Shown piece by piece: positions 18,020 through 27,094 of a DNA stretch of 64,000 nt. The DNA is from CAG-492 sp035388585. Lineage in GTDB: Bacteria > Bacillota > Clostridia > TANB77 > CAG-508. Positions within the stretch are counted from its first letter, which is position 1. Each line of letters starts with the position of its first letter. The stretch lies in contig DAOOQE010000002.1 of the NCBI GenBank assembly GCA_035388585.1, positions 1 through 64,000 on the forward strand, in the 5' to 3' direction. The notes beneath the pieces were generated by a model. It worked only from the letters and a program-made list of their open reading frames with translations, ran no database searches and was not told the DNA's origin. The position numbers were made by a program, and so were the translations under genes.

Positions 18020-19754
18020 TTATTGAACTTCCTTTCATTTGGGAATCATATACTTCTTTATATATAATATTTGATTTTATTAAATCTTCATGTTTGCCTA
18101 CTGCATCAATTGTTCCATTATTCATAACAACTATCTTGTCAGCATCTTCTATACTTGCAACTCTTTGGGCAATAATGATTTTTGTTGTATTTGGTATTTT
18201 TTCTTTAAAAGCATTTCTAATTAATTTATCTGTTTTAGTATCTATTGCACTTGTTGAATCATCTAAAATTAGTATTTTTGGTTTTTTTAATAAAGCTCTT
18301 GCAATACATATTCTTTGTTTTTGTCCTCCTGAAACATTATTTCCTCCTTGCTCTATGTAAGTATTATACTTTTTCTCAAATTCCTGAATAAAATTATCTG
18401 CCTGAGCTAATTTGCATGCATTAATTATCTCTTCATCTGTTGCACTTTCATTTCCCCATTTAAGATTCTCTATAATAGTACCTGAAAACAATACATTTTT
18501 TTGAAGTACACATGCAACTTCATTTCGAATTGTTTTTATATCATATTTTTTTACATTTATTCCACCAATTATTACTTCTCCTTCAGTGACATCATATAAT
18601 CTAGGTATTAAATTCACAAGACTTGATTTACTACTTCCTGTAGAACCAATAATACCAACTGTTTCTCCTGACTTTATTTTTAAATTTATATTTTTTAGAA
18701 CTTCTTTATCTTTTTTATTAATATAACTAAAACCAACATTTTTAAATTCAATATCTCCATTTATTAATTCATTAATTGGATTTGGATCATTTTCTATATC
18801 CGGATTTTCTTGTAAAACTTCCGCTATCCTTTTTATTGATGTTCTAGATATTACAAGCATTACCAATACAACAGACAGCATTAATAAGCTAAATAAAATT
18901 TGTATAGAGTATGTAAACATTGTCATTAATTGACCTGTTGTTAATTGTGTCATATTAGAATTAATTATTATTTTTGCACCAAACCAAGAAATTAATATTA
19001 TACATATATAAATAGCTGACTGTAATACAGGAGAATTTAAAACAATTATTTTCTCTCCCTTACTAAATTCCTTATATATTTCATTAGATATTTTTTCGAA
19101 CTTATTCTTCTCTTTTTCTTCTCTTACAAGTGATTTTACAACTCTAATACCATTTATATTTTCTTCAACTACATTGTTTAGCTCATCATATTTTTTAAAA
19201 ACCCTAGCCATAATAGGATAAGCATTTTTTAATATTAATCCTAATCCCAAAATTACAATTGGGATTATTATTAAAAATATTGAGGCTAATCCTCTATTTA
19301 CCTTCATAGCTAATGCTAAAGAAATAATAATCATAAGTGGACATCTTACAGTTATTCTAATAATCATTTGAAAAGCTCTTTGAACATTTGATACATCTGT
19401 TGTTAATCTTGTTACCAAACTTGCTGTTGAAAACTTATCTATATTAGAAAATGAAAAATTTTGAACTTTGCAATACAAATCCTTTCTTATATTTTTTGCA
19501 AATCCACTTGAAGCATTTGCTGCAGTTATTCCAGCAGTCGCTCCAAAAGCAAGTGCTAAGATTGATAAAACTATTAATTTTATACCAATTCTGTAAACAG
19601 AATTCATATCCCCTACAGAAATCCCTTTATCTATTAGTTCTGCTGTAACCAATGGTAATAGTGCTTCCATAATCACTTCTAGTGTTACTAAAATTGGTGT
19701 TATAATTGTTGATAATTTATATTCTTTTATTGATTTAGCAAGTGTTCTGATCAT
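18012..19754 (-). CDS. ABC exporter half-transporter, degenerate ATPase site subunit
   Basis: The 580-residue partner of the next gene has six membrane segments followed by an ATPase domain. Walker A is GSTGSSKSS, the signature is intact (VSGGQKQRICIARALL), the Walker B end reads ILDDSTSAID, where Asp replaces the catalytic Glu, and the H-loop reads IIAQRVASI, where Gln replaces His. These two changes mark the non-hydrolysing site of heterodimeric exporters of the TM287/288 type. The coupled 8-bp overlap with the consensus subunit supports a heterodimer. The start ATG has AAAGGAGA upstream. Confidence 0.93.
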   Translation of the reverse strand: MIRTLAKSIKEYKLSTIITPILVTLEVIMEALLPLVTAELIDKGISVGDMNSVYRIGIKLIVLSILALAFGATAGITAANASSGFAKNIRKDLYCKVQNFSFSNIDKFSTASLVTRLTTDVSNVQRAFQMIIRITVRCPLMIIISLALAMKVNRGLASIFLIIIPIVILGLGLILKNAYPIMARVFKKYDELNNVVEENINGIRVVKSLVREEKEKNKFEKISNEIYKEFSKGEKIIVLNSPVLQSAIYICIILISWFGAKIIINSNMTQLTTGQLMTMFTYSIQILFSLLMLSVVLVMLVISRTSIKRIAEVLQENPDIENDPNPINELINGDIEFKNVGFSYINKKDKEVLKNINLKIKSGETVGIIGSTGSSKSSLVNLIPRLYDVTEGEVIIGGINVKKYDIKTIRNEVACVLQKNVLFSGTIIENLKWGNESATDEEIINACKLAQADNFIQEFEKKYNTYIEQGGNNVSGGQKQRICIARALLKKPKILILDDSTSAIDTKTDKLIRNAFKEKIPNTTKIIIAQRVASIEDADKIVVMNNGTIDAVGKHEDLIKSNIIYKEVYDSQMKGSSISE

Positions 19755-20019
19755 ATCTGTTTCTCCTTTAATATTTTGAAATATTTAGTTATTTTACATC
19801 TTTTTTTCTTAATAGTCAAATAATCTATAAGTCTATATTTTATGCTACGAATATGAAATTATTTTTATATAGTATTTTTAAAAATGGTAATATATTTAAA
19901 CGAACTAGAGAAAAAACTAGATCAATTTATACAATATGGAGAAATAGAATAATAATATATTTAAAATAATTATGAGAAATAGATAAGTACTATACAAAAT
20001 ATTTTATAAAAATTATACT

Positions 20020-20048
20020 AGACCTGATAATTATTTTGTTATATAATT
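20020..20048 (+). promoter_or_regulatory. Putative promoter of the CmpB-like gene
   Basis: TAGACC (20020-20025) and TATAAT (20043-20048) are separated by 17 bp, 28 bp before the gene. The rest of the 321-bp divergent gap (19755-20075) is AT-rich with nothing else I can identify. Confidence 0.45.
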
Positions 20049-20075
20049 TATTAAACGGAAGATGAGGAAAAAAAA

Positions 20076-20771
20076 ATGAATGATTCAAATAAAATACTTT
20101 TTCGCCAATTTGTTTGGTATATGCTTATTTTTAGCATAATAGGATTAATATTAGAAACAGCTTACTGTTTTATTACCACAGGAGTTTTAGAGAGTAGAAA
20201 AGGCCTTATTTTAGGTCCTGTTTGTCCTATTTACGGCGTAGGAGCAGTTGTAATTATTGCAGGATTAAACAGATATAAGGGTAATAAATGGAAGTTATTC
20301 TTAATGGGAATACTTTTGGGAAGTCTTGCTGAATATATAATTAGTTTTGGTTTAGAATCTTTATATGGAAGCAGATTTTGGGAATATTCATATATGAAAT
20401 ATCATTTAAATGGTAGAATAAGTATTCTATATTCTCTTTTTTGGGGAATACTTAGTGTTTTAGTTATTCAAATTGTGAAACCATTAATAGATAAATATAT
20501 TTGTAAAATAAAATATTTTTGGATTAATGTATTAATATTAGTAATTCTTGTTTTTGATGCTCTTATAACAATTTGGGGAGTAAATGTTTATATAGAAAGA
20601 GTTGAATTTGGAAGAAGAAAGCCTGAAAAATCTTCATATTTTGAAAGTGCTAAATATGATTTTGAAGAGATTTGTTTTTCAAATAAAATAATGTCTGCTA
20701 CATTTCCAAATATGAGAATCATAGATAGAAACGGTGACGAAATATGGATAAAAGATTTAATTAATAAATAA
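20076..20771 (+). CDS. CmpB-like integral membrane protein (ABC-transporter type IV family)
   Basis: The 231-residue protein belongs to the family named putative ABC transporter permease, type IV (PF06541, CmpB). It has five to six membrane segments and the family pattern ETAYCFITTGVLESRKG followed by LGPVCPIYGVGA. Despite the family name there is no associated ATPase here and the function is not established. The soluble C-terminus (about 185-231) is charged. The start has GATGAGG upstream. It is one of only three plus-strand genes and is closed by its own terminator. Confidence 0.82.
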   Translation: MNDSNKILFRQFVWYMLIFSIIGLILETAYCFITTGVLESRKGLILGPVCPIYGVGAVVIIAGLNRYKGNKWKLFLMGILLGSLAEYIISFGLESLYGSRFWEYSYMKYHLNGRISILYSLFWGILSVLVIQIVKPLIDKYICKIKYFWINVLILVILVFDALITIWGVNVYIERVEFGRRKPEKSSYFESAKYDFEEICFSNKIMSATFPNMRIIDRNGDEIWIKDLINK

Positions 20772-20775
20772 TACT

Positions 20776-20822
20776 AAAAAGCTTGAGTGTGAAATATTAA
20801 AATATTCGCATTCAAGCTTTTT
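20776..20822 (+). terminator. Terminator after the CmpB-like gene
   Basis: An 18-bp stem (20776-20793 with 20805-20822, AAAAAGCTTGA to TCAAGCTTTTT) contains two G-U pairs and ends in a T run. Confidence 0.85.
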
Positions 20823-20849
20823 AAAGTTTATACATGAAAATAAAAGGGG

Positions 20850-20883
20850 ATGATAGTAACTGGAGTAATTAGTTACTTATCAT
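20850..20883 (-). terminator. Possible terminator/inverted repeat downstream of the PGBD gene
   Basis: ATGATAGTAACT (20850-20861) pairs with AGTTACTTATCAT (20871-20883) apart from one bulge. On the minus strand it is followed by CCCCTTTTATTTTC. It lies about 140 bp beyond the 21021-21269 gene. Confidence 0.4.
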
Positions 20884-21020
20884 ATATATATGATATCAAT
20901 TTATTTTGTCCATTGTGTGAACAAACTGTGAAACTTTATCTATTACATAACAGGCCTTATATTATTGTTTATTATATTTGTTTTAATTAATTTAAATTAA
21001 TTTTTTAAACTAATAACCTG

Positions 21021-21269
21021 CTATCTTCCCTTTCCTACTACATCTTGTTGTAGACTTCTCCAAACTTCACAGCCAATTATTCCGTCTGGTGACAAGCCTT
21101 TTAGTTGTTGATATTTTATTGTCGCATCTCTTGTTTTCTTTCCAAAAATGCCATCTAGACCACCTGTACTAAATCCTAGCGTATTTAATCCATCTTGAGC
21201 AATTAAGTCATACACACCTTTGCTTCCTTGTCTAGCAGTTCCACAGCCTTTGAAAATCAGTTTTTTCAT
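21021..21269 (-). CDS. Small stand-alone peptidoglycan-binding domain protein
   Basis: The product is essentially one PG_binding_1 domain of 82 residues: DGLNTLGFSTGGLDGIFGK, then TRDATIKYQQLKGLSPDG and IIGCEVWRSL. The D-G-x-F-G and L-x-x-D-G-x-x-G elements are typical. I see no signal peptide, so if it is exported the route is not obvious. The frame opens at an ATG at 21281, but that ATG overlaps GGAGGTGAGT, the ribosome-binding site of the ATG at 21269, which I choose. The next gene upstream is a sortase, so a wall-related role is plausible. Such short PGBD proteins are otherwise found with phage or autolysin genes, of which none are visible here. Confidence 0.78.
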   Translation of the reverse strand: MKKLIFKGCGTARQGSKGVYDLIAQDGLNTLGFSTGGLDGIFGKKTRDATIKYQQLKGLSPDGIIGCEVWRSLQQDVVGKGR

Positions 21270-21339
21270 ACTCACCTCCATAATTTATTAATAATACAGT
21301 ATATTCATTCAGGTACTAAATTATATTCGGTAAATATTT

Positions 21340-22080
21340 CTACTCAACTTCTCTACACTTAACAACTAATCTTTGTGTTCCAGAATTTGCACAAGTTATT
21401 AAAGTAATTTCTTTTTTTCCATTTGTTAATTGACTAGTAGCACTAACATCATCTGGTTCTACTATAAATTTATTATAAACTTTGTATTCTAAAATTCTAC
21501 CTGTTGAATCTTGCAGATTAACTATATCTCCATTTTGAATTTTTGATAATTTACCAAATAATTTTCCATTATTACTATAATTATGACCCACAATACAATA
21601 ATTTCCAACTGTATTTGGTTCTCCACCCCAAAATTTATTAAGCGATATTTTTAGTAAATCTTCTGATGTTTCAGTTAAAACTGGATATTTGATTTCTATT
21701 GAAGGTATTGTAAGAACAGCATCTACTGAGTATTGAACTCCACCTTCCGAAACATAAACACTGTATTTGTTTGTTTCTGTCAAGCTTAAATTCTGAATTT
21801 TTGAAGTTTCCATTTGAGTTTCATCATTATTTGAGTCTAACCCAACAACTAATATGTCCTCTTGAATCATTGTATCTGATGCATATCCAAAACTTATTTC
21901 ATTTAAAATCTTTTTAGATACTGATTCTTCTTTTGTTCTAATGTATTCTCCATAAATATAATACAAAACTAGAACCATAATAGTAATAATTGAAATAGAA
22001 AATAAAATTTTGTATTTTTTTCTTTTTTTTCTAACAACTGGAGTATCATATATTTTATCTGAAATAAGAATTTGATTCAT
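21340..22080 (-). CDS. Sortase (class B/D-like)
   Basis: This membrane-anchored transpeptidase has 246 residues. A basic cytoplasmic tail (VVRKKRKKYK) is followed by a membrane segment (about 29-48) and a sortase domain. The catalytic His is in CIVGHNYSNNGKLFGKL, the Cys in TLITCANSGTQRLVV and the Arg is R of TQRLV. The frame opens at a GTG at 22095, which overlaps GAGGAG, the ribosome-binding site of the ATG at 22080. I choose that ATG. No protein with an LPxTG-type sorting signal is encoded in the window, so its substrate lies elsewhere. Neighbours are the small PGBD protein and rsmA. Confidence 0.92.
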   Translation of the reverse strand: MNQILISDKIYDTPVVRKKRKKYKILFSISIITIMVLVLYYIYGEYIRTKEESVSKKILNEISFGYASDTMIQEDILVVGLDSNNDETQMETSKIQNLSLTETNKYSVYVSEGGVQYSVDAVLTIPSIEIKYPVLTETSEDLLKISLNKFWGGEPNTVGNYCIVGHNYSNNGKLFGKLSKIQNGDIVNLQDSTGRILEYKVYNKFIVEPDDVSATSQLTNGKKEITLITCANSGTQRLVVKCREVE

Positions 22081-22205
22081 ATTTTTGCTCCTCACAATAT
22101 ATGTAAATAAACTTTTAATGGTTTTTACATATTTTTTTCTTAAGATTAAATCTCCTTATGATATAATTAAATATTAATTTTATATTTTTTTGCACATCAT
22201 TTTAT

Positions 22206-23063
22206 TTAGCTTAATTCTTGCGTTATTATTGCAAATTGTTCTATTGTTAGGGTTTCTCCTCTAACATTACTATCTAATTCCATTTTATTTAGTACTTGTT
22301 TAAATTCTTCCTTATTTTTTACTAGTCCACCATTTGCAAGTGAATTTATTAATGTTTTTCTTCTTTGCATAAAACTTGTCTTAATTACTCTGAAAAACAA
22401 TTCTTCATTTTCAATTCTTACTGGTGGTTTTTTTCTTATATTTAATTTTATAACCTGTGATTCAACTTCAGGTTCTGGTATAAATGAAGAATTAGGAACT
22501 GTCATTATACTCTCTGATTCCGCATAATAATATACACAATAGGTAATAGCGCCAGTTAGTTTGTCTCCAGGAGTAGCAATTAAACGTTGCGCTACTTCTT
22601 TTTGGATCATTACTGTAATACTTTGAATGTCTAGTTTTTCTTCTAATAATTTCATTACAATTGGTGTAGTTATATAATAAGGTAGATTTGCAACAATTTT
22701 AACATTATCAAAATTATTATAGTTTTTTTCATTATTAATTATACTATTTAAATCCACCTTAAGTACATCCTGATTAATAATTTCAAAATTAGTGTATTGA
22801 TAAAATCTCTGATTTAAAATTTCTAACATTCTATTATCAAGTTCAATAGCAATCACTTTACCGGCTTTTTCTAATAAATGTTCGGTAAGAGTCCCTAACC
22901 CTGGTCCAATTTCTATAACCAAATCTTTTTCAGTTATATTAGATGAATTTACAATATTCTCTACAACTTCCTCATTAATTAAAAAGTTTTGTCCTAAACT
23001 TTTATTTGCAGATATATTGTATTTTCTCATTATATCCTTCGTTTTTTTATATAAATTTTCCAT
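22206..23063 (-). CDS. rsmA: 16S rRNA (adenine1518/1519-N6) dimethyltransferase RsmA/KsgA
   Basis: RsmA dimethylates two adjacent adenines in the 3' hairpin of 16S rRNA during 30S maturation. The 285-residue product starts with the usual NKSLGQNFLINEEVV, then has the SAM site VIEIGPGLGTLTEHLL, the acidic end of strand 2 (IAIELDNRM), the catalytic NLPYYITTP and the C-terminal helical domain with SFMQRRKTLINSL. It is complete, with the ATG at 23063. The 500 bp upstream contain no gene but a 15-bp tandem repeat. Confidence 0.97.
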   Translation of the reverse strand: MENLYKKTKDIMRKYNISANKSLGQNFLINEEVVENIVNSSNITEKDLVIEIGPGLGTLTEHLLEKAGKVIAIELDNRMLEILNQRFYQYTNFEIINQDVLKVDLNSIINNEKNYNNFDNVKIVANLPYYITTPIVMKLLEEKLDIQSITVMIQKEVAQRLIATPGDKLTGAITYCVYYYAESESIMTVPNSSFIPEPEVESQVIKLNIRKKPPVRIENEELFFRVIKTSFMQRRKTLINSLANGGLVKNKEEFKQVLNKMELDSNVRGETLTIEQFAIITQELS

Positions 23064-23211
23064 TTTACACTCCCTTTATCCACATTCAAAATTATGATAT
23101 TTTTTATTTATTATTTTAAATATTTATAATTCTAAAATACTTTTTATTGTTTATACAACAGTATTAAATACAAATATCTCTATTTTAAATAACCAAATCA
23201 ATATTCTTATA

Positions 23212-23341
23212 ATTTATCTTGATATTGTTTATCTTGATATTGTTTATCTTGATATTATTTATCTTAATATTTTTTATCTTGATATTATTTATCTTAGTAC
23301 TATTTATCTTGATATTGTTTATCTTGATATTATTTATTTTT
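23212..23341. repeat. Tandem repeat, 15-bp period, about nine copies
   Basis: TTTATCTTGATATTG recurs every 15 bp with small changes. On the minus strand it translates as repeated NIKIN pentapeptides within a 62-codon open frame (23185-23373). That frame has no ribosome-binding site, so I do not call it a gene. This array is the main content of the otherwise empty 23064-23563 gap. Confidence 0.92.
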
Positions 23342-23563
23342 ATAAAAATTATTTTCTTTATTTTTATATTCATTAAAAAATCACTAATTCTTACTATAAA
23401 TAATTTTTTTTATTAAAATCTCTACACCAATTATACAATAAAAAATATTATATTACAACAAAAATAGAAACATCATCAAACTATGCTAACCATTTTAATT
23501 CTAGTACTTCACCTAAATCATAAAAGCCTTATAAAACAATATTGGAGTTTGTAAATAATGCTT

Positions 23564-23944
23564 TTATAATATCTGTTTTATATGATTTATTTTAACCATT
23601 TTTTTATTAATATAAACTTCAATTACATCAACTCTTATAAATTTTTTTTCAAGTTTATTCTTAAACATATAATACTTTATACTATTTCTCAGATGGTTTA
23701 GTTTATTTTTTGTAACTGAATCTGCTGGTTTTCCATAATTTAAATTTCTCCTCGTTTTAACCTCTAAAAAAACAATTTCTTTATTTTCTAAATCAATAGC
23801 TATAATATCTATTTCTCCGGATCTACAATAAAAATTTTTTTCTATTATATGATAATTATTATTTTGCAAATAATCACATGCAAGTTCCTCACCTTGTTTT
23901 CCTATCTCTTGATTAATTTTTTTAGGATATATAAAATTCTGAAT
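23564..23944 (-). CDS. yraN: YraN/UPF0102 endonuclease-like protein, apparently with ATT start
   Basis: YraN proteins have a restriction-endonuclease-like fold with uncertain function. The C-terminal 101 residues contain the core RSGEIDIIAIDL, IVFLEVKTRR and GKPADSVTKNKLNHLR. The conserved N-terminal helix (EIGKQGEELACDYLQNN) is in the same frame but upstream of the first TTG at 23869. Going further upstream there is no ATG, GTG or TTG before a stop. The best candidate is an ATT at 23944 (nine bases after AGGAGAG), giving 126 residues, close to family length. Otherwise the start has been lost. In relatives it lies near comM and dprA, as here. Confidence 0.75.
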   Translation of the reverse strand: MQNFIYPKKINQEIGKQGEELACDYLQNNNYHIIEKNFYCRSGEIDIIAIDLENKEIVFLEVKTRRNLNYGKPADSVTKNKLNHLRNSIKYYMFKNKLEKKFIRVDVIEVYINKKMVKINHIKQIL

Positions 23945-24085
23945 GACTCCTATCTCTCCTTTTACAATTTAATATTATTTATTTTCATTTTTATAAAATA
24001 AAAATTTATGTACTGCTAGAATTATTATATTTATTAATTCTTATTTTATATAATACTTTCTATTTATTCGCTTTTTTTAAATTAT

Positions 24086-24337
24086 TTACGGTATAAAAAT
24101 AATGTTGTTTATGATTTTATATTTACATCCTGTTGTCATTTCTATAATATCTTCAATCTCCAAATTTGTTAATATAGAATTAACCCTATGAACCTGTAAA
24201 TCTAATATTTCTGATATATTACTAGAATCAATTTCCTGATTCTTTTTTATAGTCGTAATTACCTTTATAGTGTTTTCATCATATTGATTTAATTTAACTG
24301 TTCTATCTTTTTGTTCTTTATTATTTTTTGATTTCAA
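24086..24337 (-). CDS. dprA: C-terminal winged-helix part of DprA, out of frame with the rest
   Basis: The 83-residue frame reads ENTIKVITTIKKNQEIDSSN, then ISEILDLQVHRVNSILTNLE and GCKYKII. This matches the DprA C-terminal winged helix (a helix, an I-S-x-x-L-x-L turn and a G-x-x-Y/K wing). It overlaps the end of the long dprA frame by 17 nt in another frame. Reading the frame upstream gives KKIGGVKEKKSELKSKNN, which continues the dprA linker. A single extra A in the run of seven at 24367-24373 would explain the break. The first codon of this frame (TTG) has no convincing ribosome-binding site. I regard it as the severed end of dprA, unless slippage restores the frame. Confidence 0.72.
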   Translation of the reverse strand: MKSKNNKEQKDRTVKLNQYDENTIKVITTIKKNQEIDSSNISEILDLQVHRVNSILTNLEIEDIIEMTTGCKYKIINNIIFIP

Positions 24338-25421
24338 TTCTGATTTTTTCTCTTTTACACCACCGATTTTTTTCTTGAGGTTGTTTTATTAGTTTTGATT
24401 CTATTTGTTCTACCAGATTTGCAATATTCAAGTATTCTATATTATTATATATTTCATTTTCCAATTTTGATATTTCTTTTTTATAAACAACATTTTCTGA
24501 ATTTTTTTCTAAACTTTTTTCTAAATTTAATTCAGAATTTTTTTCTGAATTTATTCTTGAATCTTTCTCTAAATTTATTTTTGAGTCTTTTTCTGAATTT
24601 ATTTTTGAATTTTTTTCTGAATTTTTTTCTGAATTTTTTTCTGAATTTATTTTTGAATTTATTTCTGAATTTATTTTTGAATCTTTTTCTGAATTTATTT
24701 CTGAAAATATTTTTGAATTATTTTCTGCCATTTTCTCTTTTATACAGTTTATAGTATTCAAATTATTACCATTATTTTCAAATGTAAAATTTTTCAAAAT
24801 TTCTTCAGGTTTTGTTACTAATATGGCTCCTTTTTTTAAAAGAGTAATTATTCCACTACTATTTTTATTATCAATACAATTTGGGATGCAAAAAACTTTT
24901 TTACCTTGTTCCCATGTATTATTTGCTGTAATTGTTGTTCCACTTCTATATGTAGCCTCTACCACTAGCGTTCCAATAGATATTCCACTTACAATTCTAT
25001 TTCTATGAGGAAAATTCTTTTTTTGCATCTTAATACTAGGAGCATATTCAGATAAAACTGCACCCCCTGATTGAATAATTAATTCATACAATTTTTTATT
25101 TTCTTTAGGATATATATTCTCGAATCCACAACCTAATACTGCAATGGTTTTGCCCCCATTTTTAATTGTTTCTATATGAGCAAATGTATCTATCCCAATA
25201 GCCATACCGCTAACTATAACCAATCCTTTTTTACATAACTCTTTTGCAAATTTTCTTGATTGAATTTCTCCATATTCACTATAATTTCTTGATCCAATGA
25301 TTGCAAAAAGATTTTGATTTAGTAAATTTATGTTTCCTTCAACATACAATATTTGTGGTGGTTTCTTTATTTTTCTTAATAATTCGGGATAATTACTATC
25401 TTTAATATTAATTATATGCAT
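24321..25421 (-). CDS. dprA: DNA processing protein DprA/Smf, Rossmann part plus repeat linker
   Basis: DprA loads RecA on single-stranded DNA taken up in transformation. Residues about 1-210 form the Rossmann-like core with AIIGSRNYSEYG, LVIVSGMAIGIDTFAH, TIAVLGCGFENIYPKEN and GTLVVEATYRSGTTITANN. Residues about 225-310 are a low-complexity linker of repeated NSEK, NSKI and EKDSK. After KQPQEKNRWCK the frame drifts and stops at 24321. The missing winged helix lies in the next frame (24086-24337). Other members have no such long repetitive linker. ATG at 25421 follows CGGAG. Partners in the neighbourhood are comM upstream and yraN downstream. Confidence 0.88.
   Translation of the reverse strand: MHIINIKDSNYPELLRKIKKPPQILYVEGNINLLNQNLFAIIGSRNYSEYGEIQSRKFAKELCKKGLVIVSGMAIGIDTFAHIETIKNGGKTIAVLGCGFENIYPKENKKLYELIIQSGGAVLSEYAPSIKMQKKNFPHRNRIVSGISIGTLVVEATYRSGTTITANNTWEQGKKVFCIPNCIDNKNSSGIITLLKKGAILVTKPEEILKNFTFENNGNNLNTINCIKEKMAENNSKIFSEINSEKDSKINSEINSKINSEKNSEKNSEKNSKINSEKDSKINLEKDSRINSEKNSELNLEKSLEKNSENVVYKKEISKLENEIYNNIEYLNIANLVEQIESKLIKQPQEKNRWCKREKIRIEIKK
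24505..24725. repeat. In-frame 12-bp-type repeats in dprA
   Basis: Units such as TTTTTTTCTGAA (plus strand) are reiterated about 18 times with variants. On the minus strand they give tetrapeptides of the NSEK and NSKI type. The array extends the linker between the two DprA domains. Confidence 0.9.
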
Positions 25422-25456
25422 TTTACAATATCTCCGTTCAATTACTTTTTATAGTA

Positions 25457-25515
25457 TTTTTTTCTATTCAATTGCATTTGTTATTAGAAAATCGCAATTA
25501 CTTTTTCACTTCACC
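25457..25515. repeat. Dispersed ~58-bp repeat, copy 1
   Basis: It starts with a T-rich run, then contains AATTGCATTTGTTATTA, a small inverted repeat (ATTGC with GCAAT), and ends AATTACTTTTTCACTTCACC. Nearly the same element occurs at 37739-37798 and 37805-37863, and its right half twice at 31868-31926. It lies between comM and dprA. Confidence 0.85.
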
Positions 25516-25558
25516 TTTAATTTAATTTTGTATTTAATTCTATATTTAATTTTAAAAT

Positions 25559-27094
25559 TTATTTTATTAAAACTGTATATTTTTTATCTAGACTTCTATA
25601 TTGAATTGCTTCTAAAATATGATCTTTCTCTATATCTGTTGATTCCTCCATATCCGCAATTGTTCTTGCAACCTTTAATATTTTATTATATCCCCTTACA
25701 CTTAAACCTAATTTATCGAAATATTTTTCAATAATTTTCTTACATTCATTGTTTAATTCACAATATTTTTCTATCAATTTAGGTGTTAATTCTGAATTCA
25801 TAGTTATTAAATCATTAATATATCTTTTTCTTTGAATCTCTCTTGATTTATTCACTCTATTTCTTATTATTTCTGAGCTTTCTTCTTTTTTGCCATTTTG
25901 TAATTCATTATAATTTACATTACTAACCTCTATCTGAATATCAATTCTATCTAATAAAGGGCCACTGATTTTGCCAAGATATCTTCTAATAGCTTCCATA
26001 GAGCAAGTACATGGTTTATCAGAACCATAATATCCGCATGGACATGGATTAAGGCTACATATAAGCATAAAATTACATGGATATGTAACACTAGAATTTA
26101 TCCTACTAATGGTTATCTTATTATCCTCTAATGGACCTCTTAAAACTTCTAATGATGATCTGTTAAATTCAGGAAGTTCATCTAAAAACAAAACACCATA
26201 ATGAGCTAAACTTATTTCCCCTGGTCTTGGATTCCTTCCACCACCAACTAAAGAAATTGGAGTAACTGTGTGATGTGGATTTCTAAAAGGTCTTTCTAAT
26301 ACAATGTTATTTTCTCCTAAATTACCTGTTAAACTATGTATTTTTGTAATCTCTAATGTTTCCTTAAAATTTAGATCTGGCAATATACTTGGAACTCGTT
26401 GTGCCATCATTGTTTTTCCTGAACCAGGGCTTCCAATTAGCATACAATTATGACCTCCACTTGTTGCAACTTCTAAAGCTCTTTTAACATTTTTCTGTCC
26501 TTTAACATCTGAAAAATCCAACTGATATTTTTTATTTATTTTAGTATATTCAATAAAATTTCTTTTTTCTGTTTCTATAATTATTTCATTGTTCAAATAT
26601 CCTACTACCTGCCTTAAATCTTGAACTGGTACAACTGTCATTCCTTCTAAAATTTCAGCCTCTCCAGAATTTTCTCTTGGCAAAATAACAGTATTCATTC
26701 CATATTTTTGTGCCTCAATACACATAGGCAAAATTCCATTAACCTTATTAATCTTACCATCTAAAGATAATTCACCTATAAAAATTGTATTATCATTTAT
26801 ACTATTATTAATAATTCCAGCAGCACTTAAAATCGATATTGCAATTGCTAAATCAAATGTAGACCCCTCTTTTCTTAGGTTTGCCGGTGCTAAATTAATA
26901 ATTATTTTCCTACTTAAGAAATCATAACCTGAGTTTTTAATTGCAACTTTAACCCTTTCTTTGGCTTCTTTGATACTTATGTCTGGCAATCCAACAATAT
27001 CTAATGATGGTAAACCTGTCGAAATATCAGCTTCCACATCAATACAAAACCCTTCCAATCCTTGAAGAGCAATACTTTTAACTTTTGATAACAT
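25559..27094 (-). CDS. comM: ComM/YifB-like Mg-chelatase-type AAA+ ATPase
   Basis: The 511-residue protein has an N-terminal Lon-protease-like fold (SKVKSIALQGLEGFCIDVEA), a central AAA+ domain with Walker A GSPGSGKTMMAQRVPS and Walker B VLFLDELPEF, and NPCPCGYYG with a cysteine cluster. The C-terminal Mg_chelatase_C part has LLDRIDIQIEV and YNKILKVARTIADM. In transforming bacteria ComM is a branch-migration helicase that extends heteroduplexes during recombination of incoming DNA. Its position next to dprA fits. ATG at 27094 is preceded by AGGAGG. The gene looks intact, in contrast to dprA. Confidence 0.95.
   Translation of the reverse strand: MLSKVKSIALQGLEGFCIDVEADISTGLPSLDIVGLPDISIKEAKERVKVAIKNSGYDFLSRKIIINLAPANLRKEGSTFDLAIAISILSAAGIINNSINDNTIFIGELSLDGKINKVNGILPMCIEAQKYGMNTVILPRENSGEAEILEGMTVVPVQDLRQVVGYLNNEIIIETEKRNFIEYTKINKKYQLDFSDVKGQKNVKRALEVATSGGHNCMLIGSPGSGKTMMAQRVPSILPDLNFKETLEITKIHSLTGNLGENNIVLERPFRNPHHTVTPISLVGGGRNPRPGEISLAHYGVLFLDELPEFNRSSLEVLRGPLEDNKITISRINSSVTYPCNFMLICSLNPCPCGYYGSDKPCTCSMEAIRRYLGKISGPLLDRIDIQIEVSNVNYNELQNGKKEESSEIIRNRVNKSREIQRKRYINDLITMNSELTPKLIEKYCELNNECKKIIEKYFDKLGLSVRGYNKILKVARTIADMEESTDIEKDHILEAIQYRSLDKKYTVLIK

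Noticed and set aside
23185..23373. 62-codon frame of repeated NIKIN units on the minus strand
   Set aside because: It is the translation of the 15-bp tandem repeat; no ribosome-binding site and no conserved sequence.
24395..24754. 119-codon F/L/N-rich frame on the plus strand
   Set aside because: It is the opposite-strand image of the dprA linker repeats.
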